Part shown: in pieces, positions 1-8,225 of the stretch | Position numbering within the stretch: position 1 is the stretch's first letter | How the letters are laid out: every line of letters begins with the position of its first letter | Assembly (NCBI GenBank): GCA_030748215.1 | Contig: JASMMK010000054.1 | Location: 18,118-82,117 of the forward strand | Source of the DNA: Candidatus Scalindua sp. | GTDB taxonomy: Bacteria; Planctomycetota; Brocadiia; Brocadiales; Scalinduaceae | DNA length: 64,000 nucleotides | Reading direction: 5' to 3' | Translations under genes and position numbers: made by a program | The notes under the pieces: generated by a model | The model's database searches: none | Seen by the model: only the letters and a program-made list of their open reading frames with translations | Told to the model about the DNA's origin: nothing

Positions 1-356
1 CGTTCATAATCACTACCTATAAATACAGACAGGCCAACTCCTGATACATTGAGTCTTACAGCGTCCTTTATGGAAGTGGTGAGTCCCTCATTTGCCAGAT
101 CTCCTCCAATCACACTTGTACCGCCGGATACACGAAGTATGACAGGTTTGCTGTCAACCGGATCTATGGCAGCACGCAAAACACCTCTTGTGACAAAGAG
201 TGCGTCACAGTATTCAATAATCGGTTTAATTGTTTCTCCGGGTTTCTCCAGACAATTTGTGGGTCCAAGGAAATACCCATGATCAATAGGCATGAACATA
301 CATTTGCCATCAGATCCCATTATCGAAGAGAGTCGGTTTTTCATTCCCCAATCCAT
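1..356 (-). CDS. LsrF-like class I aldolase (partial, N-terminal part)
   Basis: This is the first part of an aldolase of the DeoC/LacD/LsrF family. The window edge cuts it, so about 118 residues are visible. The reading frame opens with MDWGMKNRL, contains the family's DHGYF motif near residue 24 and then FVTRGVLR, and runs open to base 1. These match the N-terminal half of LsrF, the thiolase/aldolase of autoinducer-2 breakdown. The catalytic lysine lies beyond the window and cannot be checked. Start ATG is at 356-354 with a GGAGG-type site just upstream. Many planctomycetes and archaea use relatives of this fold for other sugar-phosphate chemistry, so an AI-2 role is not implied. Confidence 0.8.
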   Translation of the reverse strand, partial: MDWGMKNRLSSIMGSDGKCMFMPIDHGYFLGPTNCLEKPGETIKPIIEYCDALFVTRGVLRAAIDPVDSKPVILRVSGGTSVIGGDLANEGLTTSIKDAVRLNVSGVGLSVFIGSDYE

Positions 357-761
357 TTCTACACCTCCATTTTTAAAATGTTATTTCGTATATTTTTTAC
401 CTATTTATCAGGTCATGCAATTTAACATAAAATTACATAAATCAATATTCTATATCAGGAAAATATCATTAACCTTCACAATTGGAGAGCTAGCATAGAA
501 AATTCAATTTGGTATGTCAACGGAAAATGTCTATATGTAATTAAATGGGCAAAAGTTTCATTGTTTACTGTATACATTTTAAAAAACACCGTTTTCTTTG
601 AACTTACGATCTGAGGTATATCTTTTGCGTATATTATAATTCTCATTATTACCTAATAGGCTAATCATAGAATGGAACATGGATTACACCGTTTTCTGTA
701 CTGTTTAAATAAGACATAACATGTTAATGTAGTAAGGTTTATCATTCTGGAGGTTTAGACA
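357..761. other. Intergenic region with a 12-bp direct repeat
   Basis: AT-rich gap between the divergent aldolase gene and the exported protein at 762. I see no convincing gene. The 12-mer ACACCGTTTTCT occurs at 586-597 and again at 686-697, exactly 100 bp apart on the same strand, and could be a pair of protein-binding sites or chance. Confidence 0.4.
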
Positions 762-1277
762 ATGAGTTACTTATTACTAAAAAGAACATATTTAATGGTA
801 CTGTTGAGTATTGCAGTGGTGGTCATTTTTGCAACAATTGGTAAGAAAAATGTTCAGGCAGGCGAAGTTGAGCACTCATTTTATCTGCCAAGTATTTTCA
901 AACAAGGAATAGATGAACATCTGAAAGAGATAAGGTTTGCAGCAAAATATCCCGGTGTTATCGAAGCTGATGCTCCCTGGGAACCGGTGGAAAGGGAACT
1001 GACAATAATGCTCTATGACCAGGAAAGAAAGCCCCTTGCAAGCAAGAAGGGCATGAGCCCTGTCCATCTTGATTACACGTATACTCAAGTGCAATTAAAC
1101 AGAGCAAAAATATTGGGTAATACACTCAAAGTTGGTCTTTCAAAATCTCCTCTTAAGACGATAAGCGGAAGCATTAAGATTCGCATTCCAGATAAAAAAG
1201 TGATTGAAGAAGATGACTCTATAAACGTTCGTGGCCCATTCGGAACCTTTAAAGAAGAGGTAGTGGAGGAAGAATAA
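762..1277 (+). CDS. Exported protein of unknown function
   Basis: Protein of 171 residues that I do not recognise. It starts with a basic stretch and a hydrophobic segment (about residues 11-26) ending near VQAGEVEH, which looks like a cleavable signal peptide. The rest is a mixed beta-rich domain, ending in an acidic tail of glutamates. No cysteines occur in the mature part, so it is not a c-type cytochrome. A good ribosome-binding site (TGGAGG at about 749) precedes the ATG. It stands alone between a divergent aldolase gene and a convergent radical SAM gene. A periplasmic or anammoxosome-lumen location is inferred from the signal peptide. Confidence 0.7.
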   Translation: MSYLLLKRTYLMVLLSIAVVVIFATIGKKNVQAGEVEHSFYLPSIFKQGIDEHLKEIRFAAKYPGVIEADAPWEPVERELTIMLYDQERKPLASKKGMSPVHLDYTYTQVQLNRAKILGNTLKVGLSKSPLKTISGSIKIRIPDKKVIEEDDSINVRGPFGTFKEEVVEEE

Positions 1278-1291
1278 AACTCCATATTTCA

Positions 1292-2197
1292 TCAAGATAA
1301 ACTATCATAGCTGATTGAGCGGAAGAATTCAGTCCGCTCCTTTCTGTTTTTAGGTGGTGGTCCCTGGGAAAGGGAGTATAGTCTCAGTGGTTCGTCACAC
1401 TGTTGACACAGATGAAAAGGCATAGTGCTTTTCAGAATATCCTGCTTTCTTTCCGCAATTACAGAAATATCATCATCAATCAAATTCCCGATTCTTGTTG
1501 CACCGGTTAAGTCATGGCAACATGCCAGCACTTCTGCTTCCCATGTAACAAAAGTGTGGAATTGAAACAAGCCACAACTTCCGGAGTCCAGCCCAAAAGT
1601 TTTTAGTTTATATATTTCAGGATTTTTTAGATTTCCTCCACGTCCGTGACATACAGTCATATCAGCTTTGATATTCCGTTCCTTCCAGAATCTGACAAAT
1701 GCCCTTAGTTCATCACTGCTTATTTCAGTTGTTATACCTGCAACCCTCAAACCAACTTTTCCGCGAGATAGATTGGCCAGTTCCAGTGTCCGCTTCAAGG
1801 CATCTTCATAAGGTACCATATGGCATAGTTTTTCAAATACATCTCTTTGTATGCTTGGAAATGAAACGGTAATAGAGTTTGGGTGGGACTCTACAAGTTT
1901 TTGTGAAATGCTCTCATTTAATGCTTCAGGATTTACCACTACTCCTACATCACAACCTTTATTACGAATCTCAGATATCCATTCGAAAACGTTGGGATGT
2001 GACAGAGGGTCACCCATTCCGGAAAATGTAATAAGGCTTTCTTCTCTGATAAGTTTATCTGATACGATATTAAACACATCTTCCGGCATCATGCCTTTTG
2101 GTCTGGAGATGGATTCACGAGGGCACATGAGGCATTCGCTACCGCATTGGTTGGTGAGTTCCATATCCACTGATACAAACGACCAGTCAGAAGGCAT
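1292..2197 (-). CDS. Radical SAM protein with C-terminal SPASM-like cysteines
   Basis: Radical SAM enzyme of about 301 residues. The cluster motif CGSECLMC lies at residues 18-25, followed by a GMGDP sequence where GGEP-type motifs sit. The C-terminal part holds further cysteines (ACC and CQQC) typical of a SPASM-like auxiliary cluster domain. An upstream extension in the same frame is open to 2377, but it overlaps the preceding gene. I chose ATG 2197 because a GGAGG-like site lies just before it and it leaves only an 11-bp overlap with the WbsX-like gene. That overlap suggests translational coupling and a joint role, perhaps in peptide or surface-glycan modification. The substrate is unknown. 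Confidence 0.75.
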   Translation of the reverse strand: MPSDWSFVSVDMELTNQCGSECLMCPRESISRPKGMMPEDVFNIVSDKLIREESLITFSGMGDPLSHPNVFEWISEIRNKGCDVGVVVNPEALNESISQKLVESHPNSITVSFPSIQRDVFEKLCHMVPYEDALKRTLELANLSRGKVGLRVAGITTEISSDELRAFVRFWKERNIKADMTVCHGRGGNLKNPEIYKLKTFGLDSGSCGLFQFHTFVTWEAEVLACCHDLTGATRIGNLIDDDISVIAERKQDILKSTMPFHLCQQCDEPLRLYSLSQGPPPKNRKERTEFFRSISYDSLS

Positions 2198-3314
2198 TCT
2201 GTTTTGCCTCCATGACCGCTTCCAGCCACGCAGTACCGAAGCGTTTGTCCGGTTCCAGGTAATGACCTTCACTCCACTCATTCCATGATGCAATGAATGA
2301 GAGTTGAGGCTTGTTGAACTCTTTTGTATATTTGATTGCACGGCCAAGAAAATCGGAGAATAGTGAGGGGTCTTCATTTACCACTACAGGCCACCAGGGG
2401 TAGCGTTCAGGTTTATGATAGCCTTTAACAGCGGCCCGTGGTGTTGCATCCCACCCGGGCGAAACAGATGGGAAATATGTAAGTCCTGACTTATCGGCAA
2501 ATCCTTTCCATTCGCTGCTACGCTTCTTTACCAGTTTTCCATAATCCTGCTGGTACTCACCCTTCCAGTCAGGAAGCCATACATAGTGGCTAATACTGTC
2601 AAACCCTGCTTTTTTGAACTCACTAATTTTTGCAGGTGCCGGATTAATGGCTATCAGGTGAAGGCCGGGATAGCCTTTTTTTCTCAGATAGTCTTTAGCT
2701 TTATGGATCGCCAGTGACGCAAGTCCTTCGCCCAACTGTCGTAGAAAAAAGGTGCTGTCAAATATGGAGAACATTGGCATTTCGTTTACGCGAAAATAGT
2801 TTGATCTTGAAAAATATTTCTCCTCGATGAATTTTATCAGCTCTACAAAATCATCCGGGTCAGTGTAAACAAGTCTGCCCGGACCAATGTTATGGCTGGA
2901 TTTGTGTTTTACCGGAAGGATTCCCCTGGGCATACGGTTTGCCCACATCAGGGCGAAAGGAAAATCACCGCTACCATCAGTGGCGAGAAATCCATTATCC
3001 AGGGCTGCCTCTAAGACACGCTTTCCCCGTGACCAGAAAAAGCCGTGTACAAAGAAGTCCACACCATATTTACGTGCAAGGCCAACTTGCTTCTGTGCGG
3101 TAGAGGGAATTGAATCATCATAAGGGTCATCATCAGGCAGCCGCGGCTGGTTATGATCAGAGAACCGTTTCGGTGCATTCATCACAAGATCCCATTCACT
3201 CCAGCCTGGCGAAAATTTCCTGTCCCGTTCAGCACAAGCATGCCAGCCCGGATATACATACGCGCCGATTTTTATATTATTATCTGAATCACTCAATTCT
3301 TCATTTCCTGCCAA
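2187..3314 (-). CDS. WbsX-type / GH99-like glycan-processing protein
   Basis: Protein of 375 residues resembling the WbsX family (glycoside-hydrolase-99-like domain), often found in polysaccharide and O-antigen clusters. Supporting motifs are GAYVYPGWH near the N terminus, FFVHGFFWSRG in the first third, and WNEWSEGHYLEPD near the C terminus. WNEW(S/A)E is the hallmark of this family and includes the putative catalytic acid. There is no signal peptide, so a cytoplasmic location is likely. The 3' end overlaps the radical SAM gene by 11 bp, so the two form a small operon transcribed leftward. Whether it is a transferase or a hydrolase cannot be decided from sequence. Confidence 0.8.
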   Translation of the reverse strand: MAGNEELSDSDNNIKIGAYVYPGWHACAERDRKFSPGWSEWDLVMNAPKRFSDHNQPRLPDDDPYDDSIPSTAQKQVGLARKYGVDFFVHGFFWSRGKRVLEAALDNGFLATDGSGDFPFALMWANRMPRGILPVKHKSSHNIGPGRLVYTDPDDFVELIKFIEEKYFSRSNYFRVNEMPMFSIFDSTFFLRQLGEGLASLAIHKAKDYLRKKGYPGLHLIAINPAPAKISEFKKAGFDSISHYVWLPDWKGEYQQDYGKLVKKRSSEWKGFADKSGLTYFPSVSPGWDATPRAAVKGYHKPERYPWWPVVVNEDPSLFSDFLGRAIKYTKEFNKPQLSFIASWNEWSEGHYLEPDKRFGTAWLEAVMEAKQNAF

Positions 3315-3430
3315 ACTGGAAAGTAACGTAAAATGTCATTTTTGCATTCAGTTTTAATTTGTATCATTTTATTCCCAATTTTTCCATTTTTTTAAGAATT
3401 ACGACTTAACCATTTTATAGGGTAAAATCA

Positions 3431-3470
3431 CAGAAATTTCCTAAAGAATAGTGATAAGAATACCGATAAT
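3431..3470 (+). promoter_or_regulatory. Upstream element shared with the paralogous gene at 58416
   Basis: This 40-bp stretch matches 58292-58330. It includes a 14-nt identity, AGAATACCGATAAT, and a similar CTAAAGA block before it. The element ends 86 bp before the chosen start here and 85 bp before the start of the paralogue, so the upstream control region appears duplicated along with the gene. The nature of the site is unknown. Confidence 0.5.
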
Positions 3471-3556
3471 AAGTACAGGGAGATTAGTTGAGACAGCAGA
3501 GGAAACACTTATTAGTGTTAAAAAAGTTCACTCATATGATAAGGATGAACATTGAT

Positions 3557-3796
3557 ATGGATAATGAGACATATTCCGCGCTTATTAAAACAATTAAGGA
3601 ACGGATTGAGTATCTGGAGAATAACGATCCGGGTAATCCAAATCTTGAAGAACTTAAATTGCTGTTGTCAGACAATGTATCGAAAGATGGGAAAATCCAG
3701 GTCAGGTTTTCCCTGTTGAATAAAAAAGCCCATTATCATTTCTCAAACTACGCAGACTATCTTCACAGGTACGAGAAAGAGCACTTATGTAATTGA
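3557..3796 (+). CDS. Small conserved protein, paralogue of the gene at 58416
   Basis: Small, mainly helical protein of 79 residues with no family I recognise. It aligns along its whole length with the 82-residue protein at 58416: both carry IKxxIExLExNDP, then (I/L)(D/E)ELKL(L/I)LSDN(V/I)SK(D/N)GKI, and end in a YExxHxxN-like tail. The frame is open back to 3488. I chose ATG 3557 because it matches the N-terminal length of the paralogue and preserves the distance to the shared upstream element; ATG 3545 remains possible. There are no cysteines in the conserved core, no membrane segment and no signal peptide. A small cytoplasmic partner or regulatory protein is a guess. Confidence 0.6.
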   Translation: MDNETYSALIKTIKERIEYLENNDPGNPNLEELKLLLSDNVSKDGKIQVRFSLLNKKAHYHFSNYADYLHRYEKEHLCN

Positions 3797-3806
3797 TTCA
3801 TTAACA

Positions 3807-5813
3807 CTATCCCAGATGCGTTGCAAGCAATCTTGATTTTTCTTTGATAAACGATTTTGTTTCATCGTCAATATCAGCATTTTCAAGCCACGAATCTAAT
3901 TTGCTGAAATCCCACCATACAGTAAAATTGCTTTTAAGGATTTGATCAAGTTCTCTTTCTGATAGAGATGTATCCGCGCCAAGAAGCTTCTTGACAATGC
4001 AATCGATATAAATGGCCAATGCCTTTGTCTCTTTATTATTTGATAAAGCCAGCGCCTTTGTAATAGCAGCTAGTGCGCTATCATAATTACCTGTAAAGAT
4101 ATCTATTTTTGAAAGGTATACGTAGTGATAAGCATCCTCCGGGGCTAACTCGATTGCTTTATTATAATCTGCTGATGCTTTCTCATACTGCTCAAGTCCG
4201 CTATAAGCAAGTCCTCTATTACTATATACAGTGTCATTTTCAGGATCTAATTCTATTGTTTTACTATAGTCTTTAATTGCCTTCTCGTACTGCCTGGTTG
4301 TAAAAAGAATGTTTGCTCTGTTGTTGTAAGCAGGAGCATATTCCGGGTCGAGCTCAATTGCTTTAGCGTAGTTTATAATTGAATTCTTATACTGTTTGAG
4401 TCTGCCATAAGCATCTCCTTTTCTGCCGTAAGCGATTACATTTTCAGGGTCTAATTCGATTGTCTTATTGTAGTCTTCAATCGCCTTCTTATACTGCTTG
4501 AGACTATAATAGGCATCCCCTCTGTTAAGATAAGCATATTGATTTTCCGGGTTTAATCTTATTGTATCACTTAAATATGTAATTGAAGAAGGATGGTTCT
4601 CATTAGAATGTTCACTAAAGCCTTCTTTATGTCTGCCTTCAAAAATATATTCTCTCTCTGCCTTCTTCTTGGTTAGAACTTCATCGTAGTCAAGTAGAGT
4701 GGTAATCGTTCTATCCGGAGCTATCTGGGCTTGTTTGTTCGTTGCCGCTTCATCTGACTCTTTACTTGAATTGACAGGTAAGCTCTCTACTGAATCTTCT
4801 CTCTTTGTAGTATGTGATGGTGCCTCTGTCTGTTTTCTATCCTCACCTTGCAAATCAGCTAAAACTCTGTTTTTTTTGAGTCCAATCTTTTTTTCTGATT
4901 TGCCAAATATCTTATCTGCTCTTTCGTCTAGCCTGGAATTCAATTCCTGACGTAACTCATTAATAGCGCTTTCTGACTTCTCTTTTATAAGTGTGTCTGT
5001 GTAGTCCTTTGTGGCATATTTTGTAGCTTCCATATTGGCTTGTCTTTGCATCTCTGCCATTACAGTATCGTTTGCTGTTTCCTTAATTTTGCTGTAACCA
5101 ATCAATGAAAGAATGATTATCACGACAACAAAAGCAGAGCCAATGCCTATGCCTATGACGTACATGCGATTTGCCAGTGTTGTCGACCTTGAGGTTTTTA
5201 GCAACTCTTCTGCATGCTTCCTATACTCATTTCGTAAACTGGATGAAATGTTGTCAATTTTTAGTTTTATTTTTTCATCAAGCTCATATAACAGTTTAGT
5301 AGTATTCTCTTCAATTTTGTCTTCTGTGCCAGAACGTAATGCATTGATGGTGTCACCTATTTTTTGATCAAACGCATTAGATAGTCTGGTTAGACTCTCT
5401 TCTTTTTCCTTCTCTATGTCGGAGCGTAATGTATTGATGGAGTTCTCTATTTTTTGATCAAACGCACTAGATAGTCTGGTTAGACTCTCCTCTATTTTCT
5501 TTTCAATGTCAGAATGTGCTGCATTAGTAGCGCTCGCTACCTTTTGTTCATACTCGTTAGATAGATTAGTTATAGCTTCCTCCAATCTGCTTTTTATGTC
5601 AGAATGTGATGTGCCAATGGAAGCTTCTGCTTTTTCTCGTGTAGGTTTTTCTGAAAAGTCCTTTGTGGTCTGTTTTGTCGGCTCCGGATCAGTCTGATTT
5701 TCGATAGGCGGTGTTGTAGAATCTTTTGTGGTGTTTTTACTCTTGTTGGACCCAAAAAATGAAAGAAATCCTTTTTTTGATGCCTTTGTGGGGTGCTTCT
5801 TATTCTCTGCCAT
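3807..5813 (-). CDS. Membrane-anchored coiled-coil / TPR protein
   Basis: Protein of 668 residues in three parts. Residues 1-60 are Lys/Ser/Thr-rich and likely disordered. Residues about 65-205 are tandem coiled-coil repeats of about 30 residues with the core LTRLSxAFDQKI. A single transmembrane helix follows (about 217-240, MYVIGIGIGS onward), then another coil and a linker. At least five TPR units of 34 residues (AIxDYxKTIELDPEN) fill the C-terminal 300 residues. TPRs bind partner proteins, so a membrane-tethered scaffold is likely. Two of the coil repeats are nearly identical at DNA level (5360-5400 and 5450-5489), 90 bp apart. It is convergent with the small gene at 3557. Confidence 0.75.
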   Translation of the reverse strand: MAENKKHPTKASKKGFLSFFGSNKSKNTTKDSTTPPIENQTDPEPTKQTTKDFSEKPTREKAEASIGTSHSDIKSRLEEAITNLSNEYEQKVASATNAAHSDIEKKIEESLTRLSSAFDQKIENSINTLRSDIEKEKEESLTRLSNAFDQKIGDTINALRSGTEDKIEENTTKLLYELDEKIKLKIDNISSSLRNEYRKHAEELLKTSRSTTLANRMYVIGIGIGSAFVVVIIILSLIGYSKIKETANDTVMAEMQRQANMEATKYATKDYTDTLIKEKSESAINELRQELNSRLDERADKIFGKSEKKIGLKKNRVLADLQGEDRKQTEAPSHTTKREDSVESLPVNSSKESDEAATNKQAQIAPDRTITTLLDYDEVLTKKKAEREYIFEGRHKEGFSEHSNENHPSSITYLSDTIRLNPENQYAYLNRGDAYYSLKQYKKAIEDYNKTIELDPENVIAYGRKGDAYGRLKQYKNSIINYAKAIELDPEYAPAYNNRANILFTTRQYEKAIKDYSKTIELDPENDTVYSNRGLAYSGLEQYEKASADYNKAIELAPEDAYHYVYLSKIDIFTGNYDSALAAITKALALSNNKETKALAIYIDCIVKKLLGADTSLSERELDQILKSNFTVWWDFSKLDSWLENADIDDETKSFIKEKSRLLATHLG

Positions 5814-6024
5814 CGCTACTCTCCTTCGAATCAGGCTAAGTGCATCGAGTGATTTTCACGTGTTATAGCAAATATATGTGGATTGTTCAAGAGTGGATAG
5901 CTTTGAGCAGATCTCAAGATAAAAATGGTACATACTATGGGTTATTTTCATGGTTGACAAACAAACAGGGAGTAAATAGAATATTTAGTAGTTTGCGGAG
6001 TTGCGCTTGTGCGTACAAATGGTT

Positions 6025-6055
6025 TTGACTGTTAACATTGATTCTTTAATATAAT
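6025..6055 (+). promoter_or_regulatory. Sigma-70-like promoter for the structured RNA at 6056
   Basis: TTGACT at 6025-6030 and a perfect TATAAT at 6050-6055 are separated by 19 bp, slightly longer than ideal. They sit immediately before the long hairpin that begins at 6056, so a transcript would start within the 5' arm of that structure. Confidence 0.5.
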
Positions 6056-6143
6056 GGGGTGCTGGTGTCGGGGAAAAGCCTTGACAGTAACTTACCTAGT
6101 TTTGGGCTTATCTGGGTAGCTTCGCCACCAAGCACCCCTTTTT
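6056..6143 (+). ncRNA. Candidate structured small RNA ending in a terminator-like stem
   Basis: GGGGTGCT (6056-6063) pairs perfectly with AGCACCCC (6131-6138). GGTG (6064-6067) extends the stem with CACC (6126-6129) across one bulged A. The 3' arm is followed directly by TTTTT. Inside, AAGCC (6076-6080) can pair with GGCTT (6106-6110) around a small AACT/AGTT stem. A promoter-like pair precedes it. It matches no RNA I can name: it lacks the GGAA-type SRP loop, tRNA T-arm and 6S features. It could also be a leader for truA, 120 bp downstream, although the T-run argues for termination. Confidence 0.5.
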
Positions 6144-6262
6144 AGTTCCATTGAGAATAAGCTTTCAGTACATTTGTTTATTATCTGCTCTTAGCTCACT
6201 CTTTAACCGGCGCTGTCCCTTTGCTTTAATGAACTATGCTTCTCCTCTTGTAGAAACTTCTC

Positions 6263-6994
6263 GTGAATAACATAAAACTTGTTATAGAGTATGATGGTAC
6301 GAATTATGTCGGGTGGCAGCAGCAGAAGAATGGTATCACAATTCATGGAAAGCTTACCAAAGCGATAGAGAAGGTTGTTCATGAAGAGGTAACACTCCAC
6401 GGTTCTGGCAGAACTGACGCCGGTACTCACGCAGTTGGTCAGGTTGCAAACTTTCAAATTGAATCGAAAATTCCTGTCTATAACCTGGTAAAGGCAATAA
6501 ATTCTTATCTTCCAAAAGACATCGTAGTAAGATCTGCGAAGAAAGTTCCTGAGAAGTTCCATTCCCGCTATAGTGCAAAATCCAAGACATACTGTTACAC
6601 GATTTTAAACAGCAAGATCAGAGATGCAATCGGCGGGGATTATTGCCTACATTACAGTGTTCCTTTAGATATTGAAAAAATGCAGAAAGCGTCAAAGGCA
6701 CTGATGGGCAAACATGATTTCAGTGCATTCAAATCAAAATCAGAAGTTCTCAGTAGTGTAAGGACTATAATGAAACTGGAGATTAAAAAGAAGGGTAAAT
6801 TCTTGACGTTTACTATTGAGGCAGACGGGTTTCTGTATAAAATGGTCAGGTCAATTGTTGGAACCTTGCTTGAGGTAGGTAAGGGGAAGATGACCATCAC
6901 AGAATTTAAAAAGATAGTAAAATCCAGGACCAGGGAAAAGGCAGGAAATACTGTTGCAGCAAGCGGTTTATGCCTTTTAAAGGTTAAGTATTAA
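6263..6994 (+). CDS. truA: tRNA pseudouridine(38-40) synthase TruA
   Basis: TruA converts uridines 38, 39 and 40 in tRNA anticodon arms to pseudouridine. The 243-residue length is normal for the family. The N terminus IEYDGTNYVGWQQQ and the catalytic segment GSGRTDAGTHAVGQVANF, which holds the essential aspartate (about residue 52), are clear, as is the C-terminal FLYKMVRSIVGTL segment. The likely start is GTG at 6263 with a poor ribosome-binding site. A later start would remove the conserved N-terminal strand. It heads a rightward run of genes acting on RNA (tRNA-binding protein, RluB-type synthase). Confidence 0.95.
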   Translation: MNNIKLVIEYDGTNYVGWQQQKNGITIHGKLTKAIEKVVHEEVTLHGSGRTDAGTHAVGQVANFQIESKIPVYNLVKAINSYLPKDIVVRSAKKVPEKFHSRYSAKSKTYCYTILNSKIRDAIGGDYCLHYSVPLDIEKMQKASKALMGKHDFSAFKSKSEVLSSVRTIMKLEIKKKGKFLTFTIEADGFLYKMVRSIVGTLLEVGKGKMTITEFKKIVKSRTREKAGNTVAASGLCLLKVKY

Positions 6995-7087
6995 TCGTAC
7001 AGTTTTATCTTGGTAATCAAGAAAGACATTTGTTAAAATCAAAAACCGATAAAAAGTGAATCTTAATGGCAAAATAGAGAGGTTAAT

Positions 7088-7411
7088 ATGACGATTAGTA
7101 TTCAAGATTTTTCTCAAATAGACTTAAGGGTTGCAGTGATAACTGCTGCTGAAGAGCACCCGGATGCAGATAAACTGCTGGTTCTGAAGGTTGATGCAGG
7201 TGATGGAGAGAAACAGCTGGTGGCTGGCATAAAGACTCATTACAGTGTGGAGGAGCTCGTTGGCAAGAAAATCATTGTTGTCAATAATCTTACCCCGGCT
7301 GTTTTAAGAGGCGTGGAAAGCAACGGTATGCTTCTTGCCGCAAGAGATGGCGATGATGTAGTATTAATTACTACAGATAAGGACGTAGGACCCGGTTCCA
7401 GGGTTCAGTAA
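7088..7411 (+). CDS. Stand-alone tRNA-binding domain protein (MetG C-terminal / CsaA-like)
   Basis: OB-fold tRNA-binding protein of 107 residues. The pattern IDLRVAVITAAEEHPDADKL, LVAGIKTHY, GKKIIVVNNLTPAVLRG and SNGMLLAA is that of the domain found at the C terminus of methionyl-tRNA synthetase, in CsaA and in Arc1p-like proteins. As a separate polypeptide it is probably either the beta subunit that dimerises methionyl-tRNA synthetase and improves tRNA binding, or a CsaA-type chaperone. The sequence does not separate these; the length fits both. It has a reasonable purine-rich site before ATG 7088 and lies between truA and the rRNA pseudouridine synthase gene. Confidence 0.85.
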   Translation: MTISIQDFSQIDLRVAVITAAEEHPDADKLLVLKVDAGDGEKQLVAGIKTHYSVEELVGKKIIVVNNLTPAVLRGVESNGMLLAARDGDDVVLITTDKDVGPGSRVQ

Positions 7412-7460
7412 TAGTAATTAGAATAGAGCGAATTTTCCTTTATTTTCTATATAACAAATC

Positions 7461-8183
7461 ATGGAAAGACTCCACAAATTTTTAGCTGAAGCAGGTCTGG
7501 GTTCCAGACGCAAATGTGAAAGCTTAATAGAATCCGGACGTGTATCAATTGGTGGTAAACGTGTAACGAAGATGGGCCAAATGGTAGACCCGGTTAAGGA
7601 CAGAGTTTATTGTGACGGCGAGTCTATAAAAAAGCAGAAGAAGATATATTTCCTTCTCAATAAACCCAGAGGATATGTCTGTACAAATGTTGCACACTCT
7701 AAGGACCCCAGGGCTATTGATTTATTAAACCATATAGAGCAGAGAGTATATACCGTAGGGCGGCTTGATAAAGATAGTGAAGGGCTTATTATAATAACTA
7801 ATGATGGCGAACTGGCAAATCTGCTTTCTCATCCCAGGTATGGAATAGAGAAGACATATTTAGCAGTAGTTAAAGGAAGAGTTTCTGATCCGTCTATACG
7901 AGCTCTCAGGCGGGGCGTTTGGATTTCTGAGGGCAAGGCATCGCCTGCCAGGGTTAAAATTATTTCAAGAAGATACAAGCACAGTGCCATAGAGATAGTG
8001 CTCAGAGAAGGTAAGAACAGAGAGATCAGACGCATACTTGCTAAAATAGAACATCCGGTTATCTCACTGAAAAGAGTGGAAATCGGGCCTTTGAAAATGC
8101 ACTACAATCTAAAGGTTGGAAAATACAGGGCACTAAGTAAGAAAGAGGTTGAGAGCTTGTACGCACTCGCGGTTTCCTGTTAA
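7461..8183 (+). CDS. rluB: 23S rRNA pseudouridine synthase, RluB/RsuA family
   Basis: Protein of 240 residues. An S4 RNA-binding domain occupies residues 1-60 (ERLHKFLAEAGLGSRRKCESLI). The catalytic domain contains GRLDKDSEGLIIITNDG with the conserved aspartate, LSHPRYGIEKTYLAVVKG, and the C-terminal REGKNREIRRILAKI motif. RluB modifies U2605 of 23S rRNA and its relatives RluE, RluF and RsuA modify other sites, so the exact target is an inference. RluB is the most common member with this layout. The gene is followed at 42 bp by thiC with no riboswitch between them. Confidence 0.9.
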   Translation: MERLHKFLAEAGLGSRRKCESLIESGRVSIGGKRVTKMGQMVDPVKDRVYCDGESIKKQKKIYFLLNKPRGYVCTNVAHSKDPRAIDLLNHIEQRVYTVGRLDKDSEGLIIITNDGELANLLSHPRYGIEKTYLAVVKGRVSDPSIRALRRGVWISEGKASPARVKIISRRYKHSAIEIVLREGKNREIRRILAKIEHPVISLKRVEIGPLKMHYNLKVGKYRALSKKEVESLYALAVSC

Positions 8184-8225
8184 TATTTTGATACATCACG
8201 AGAAAAGAAAAACGGAGAGATATAA

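Noticed and set aside
6056..6143. Bacterial SRP RNA or tRNA
   Set aside because: The GGAA-type SRP loop and the T arm of tRNA are missing despite the 8-bp closing stem.
8184..8225. TPP riboswitch before thiC
   Set aside because: The gap is 42 bp and lacks the CTGAGA and ACCTGA-type elements.
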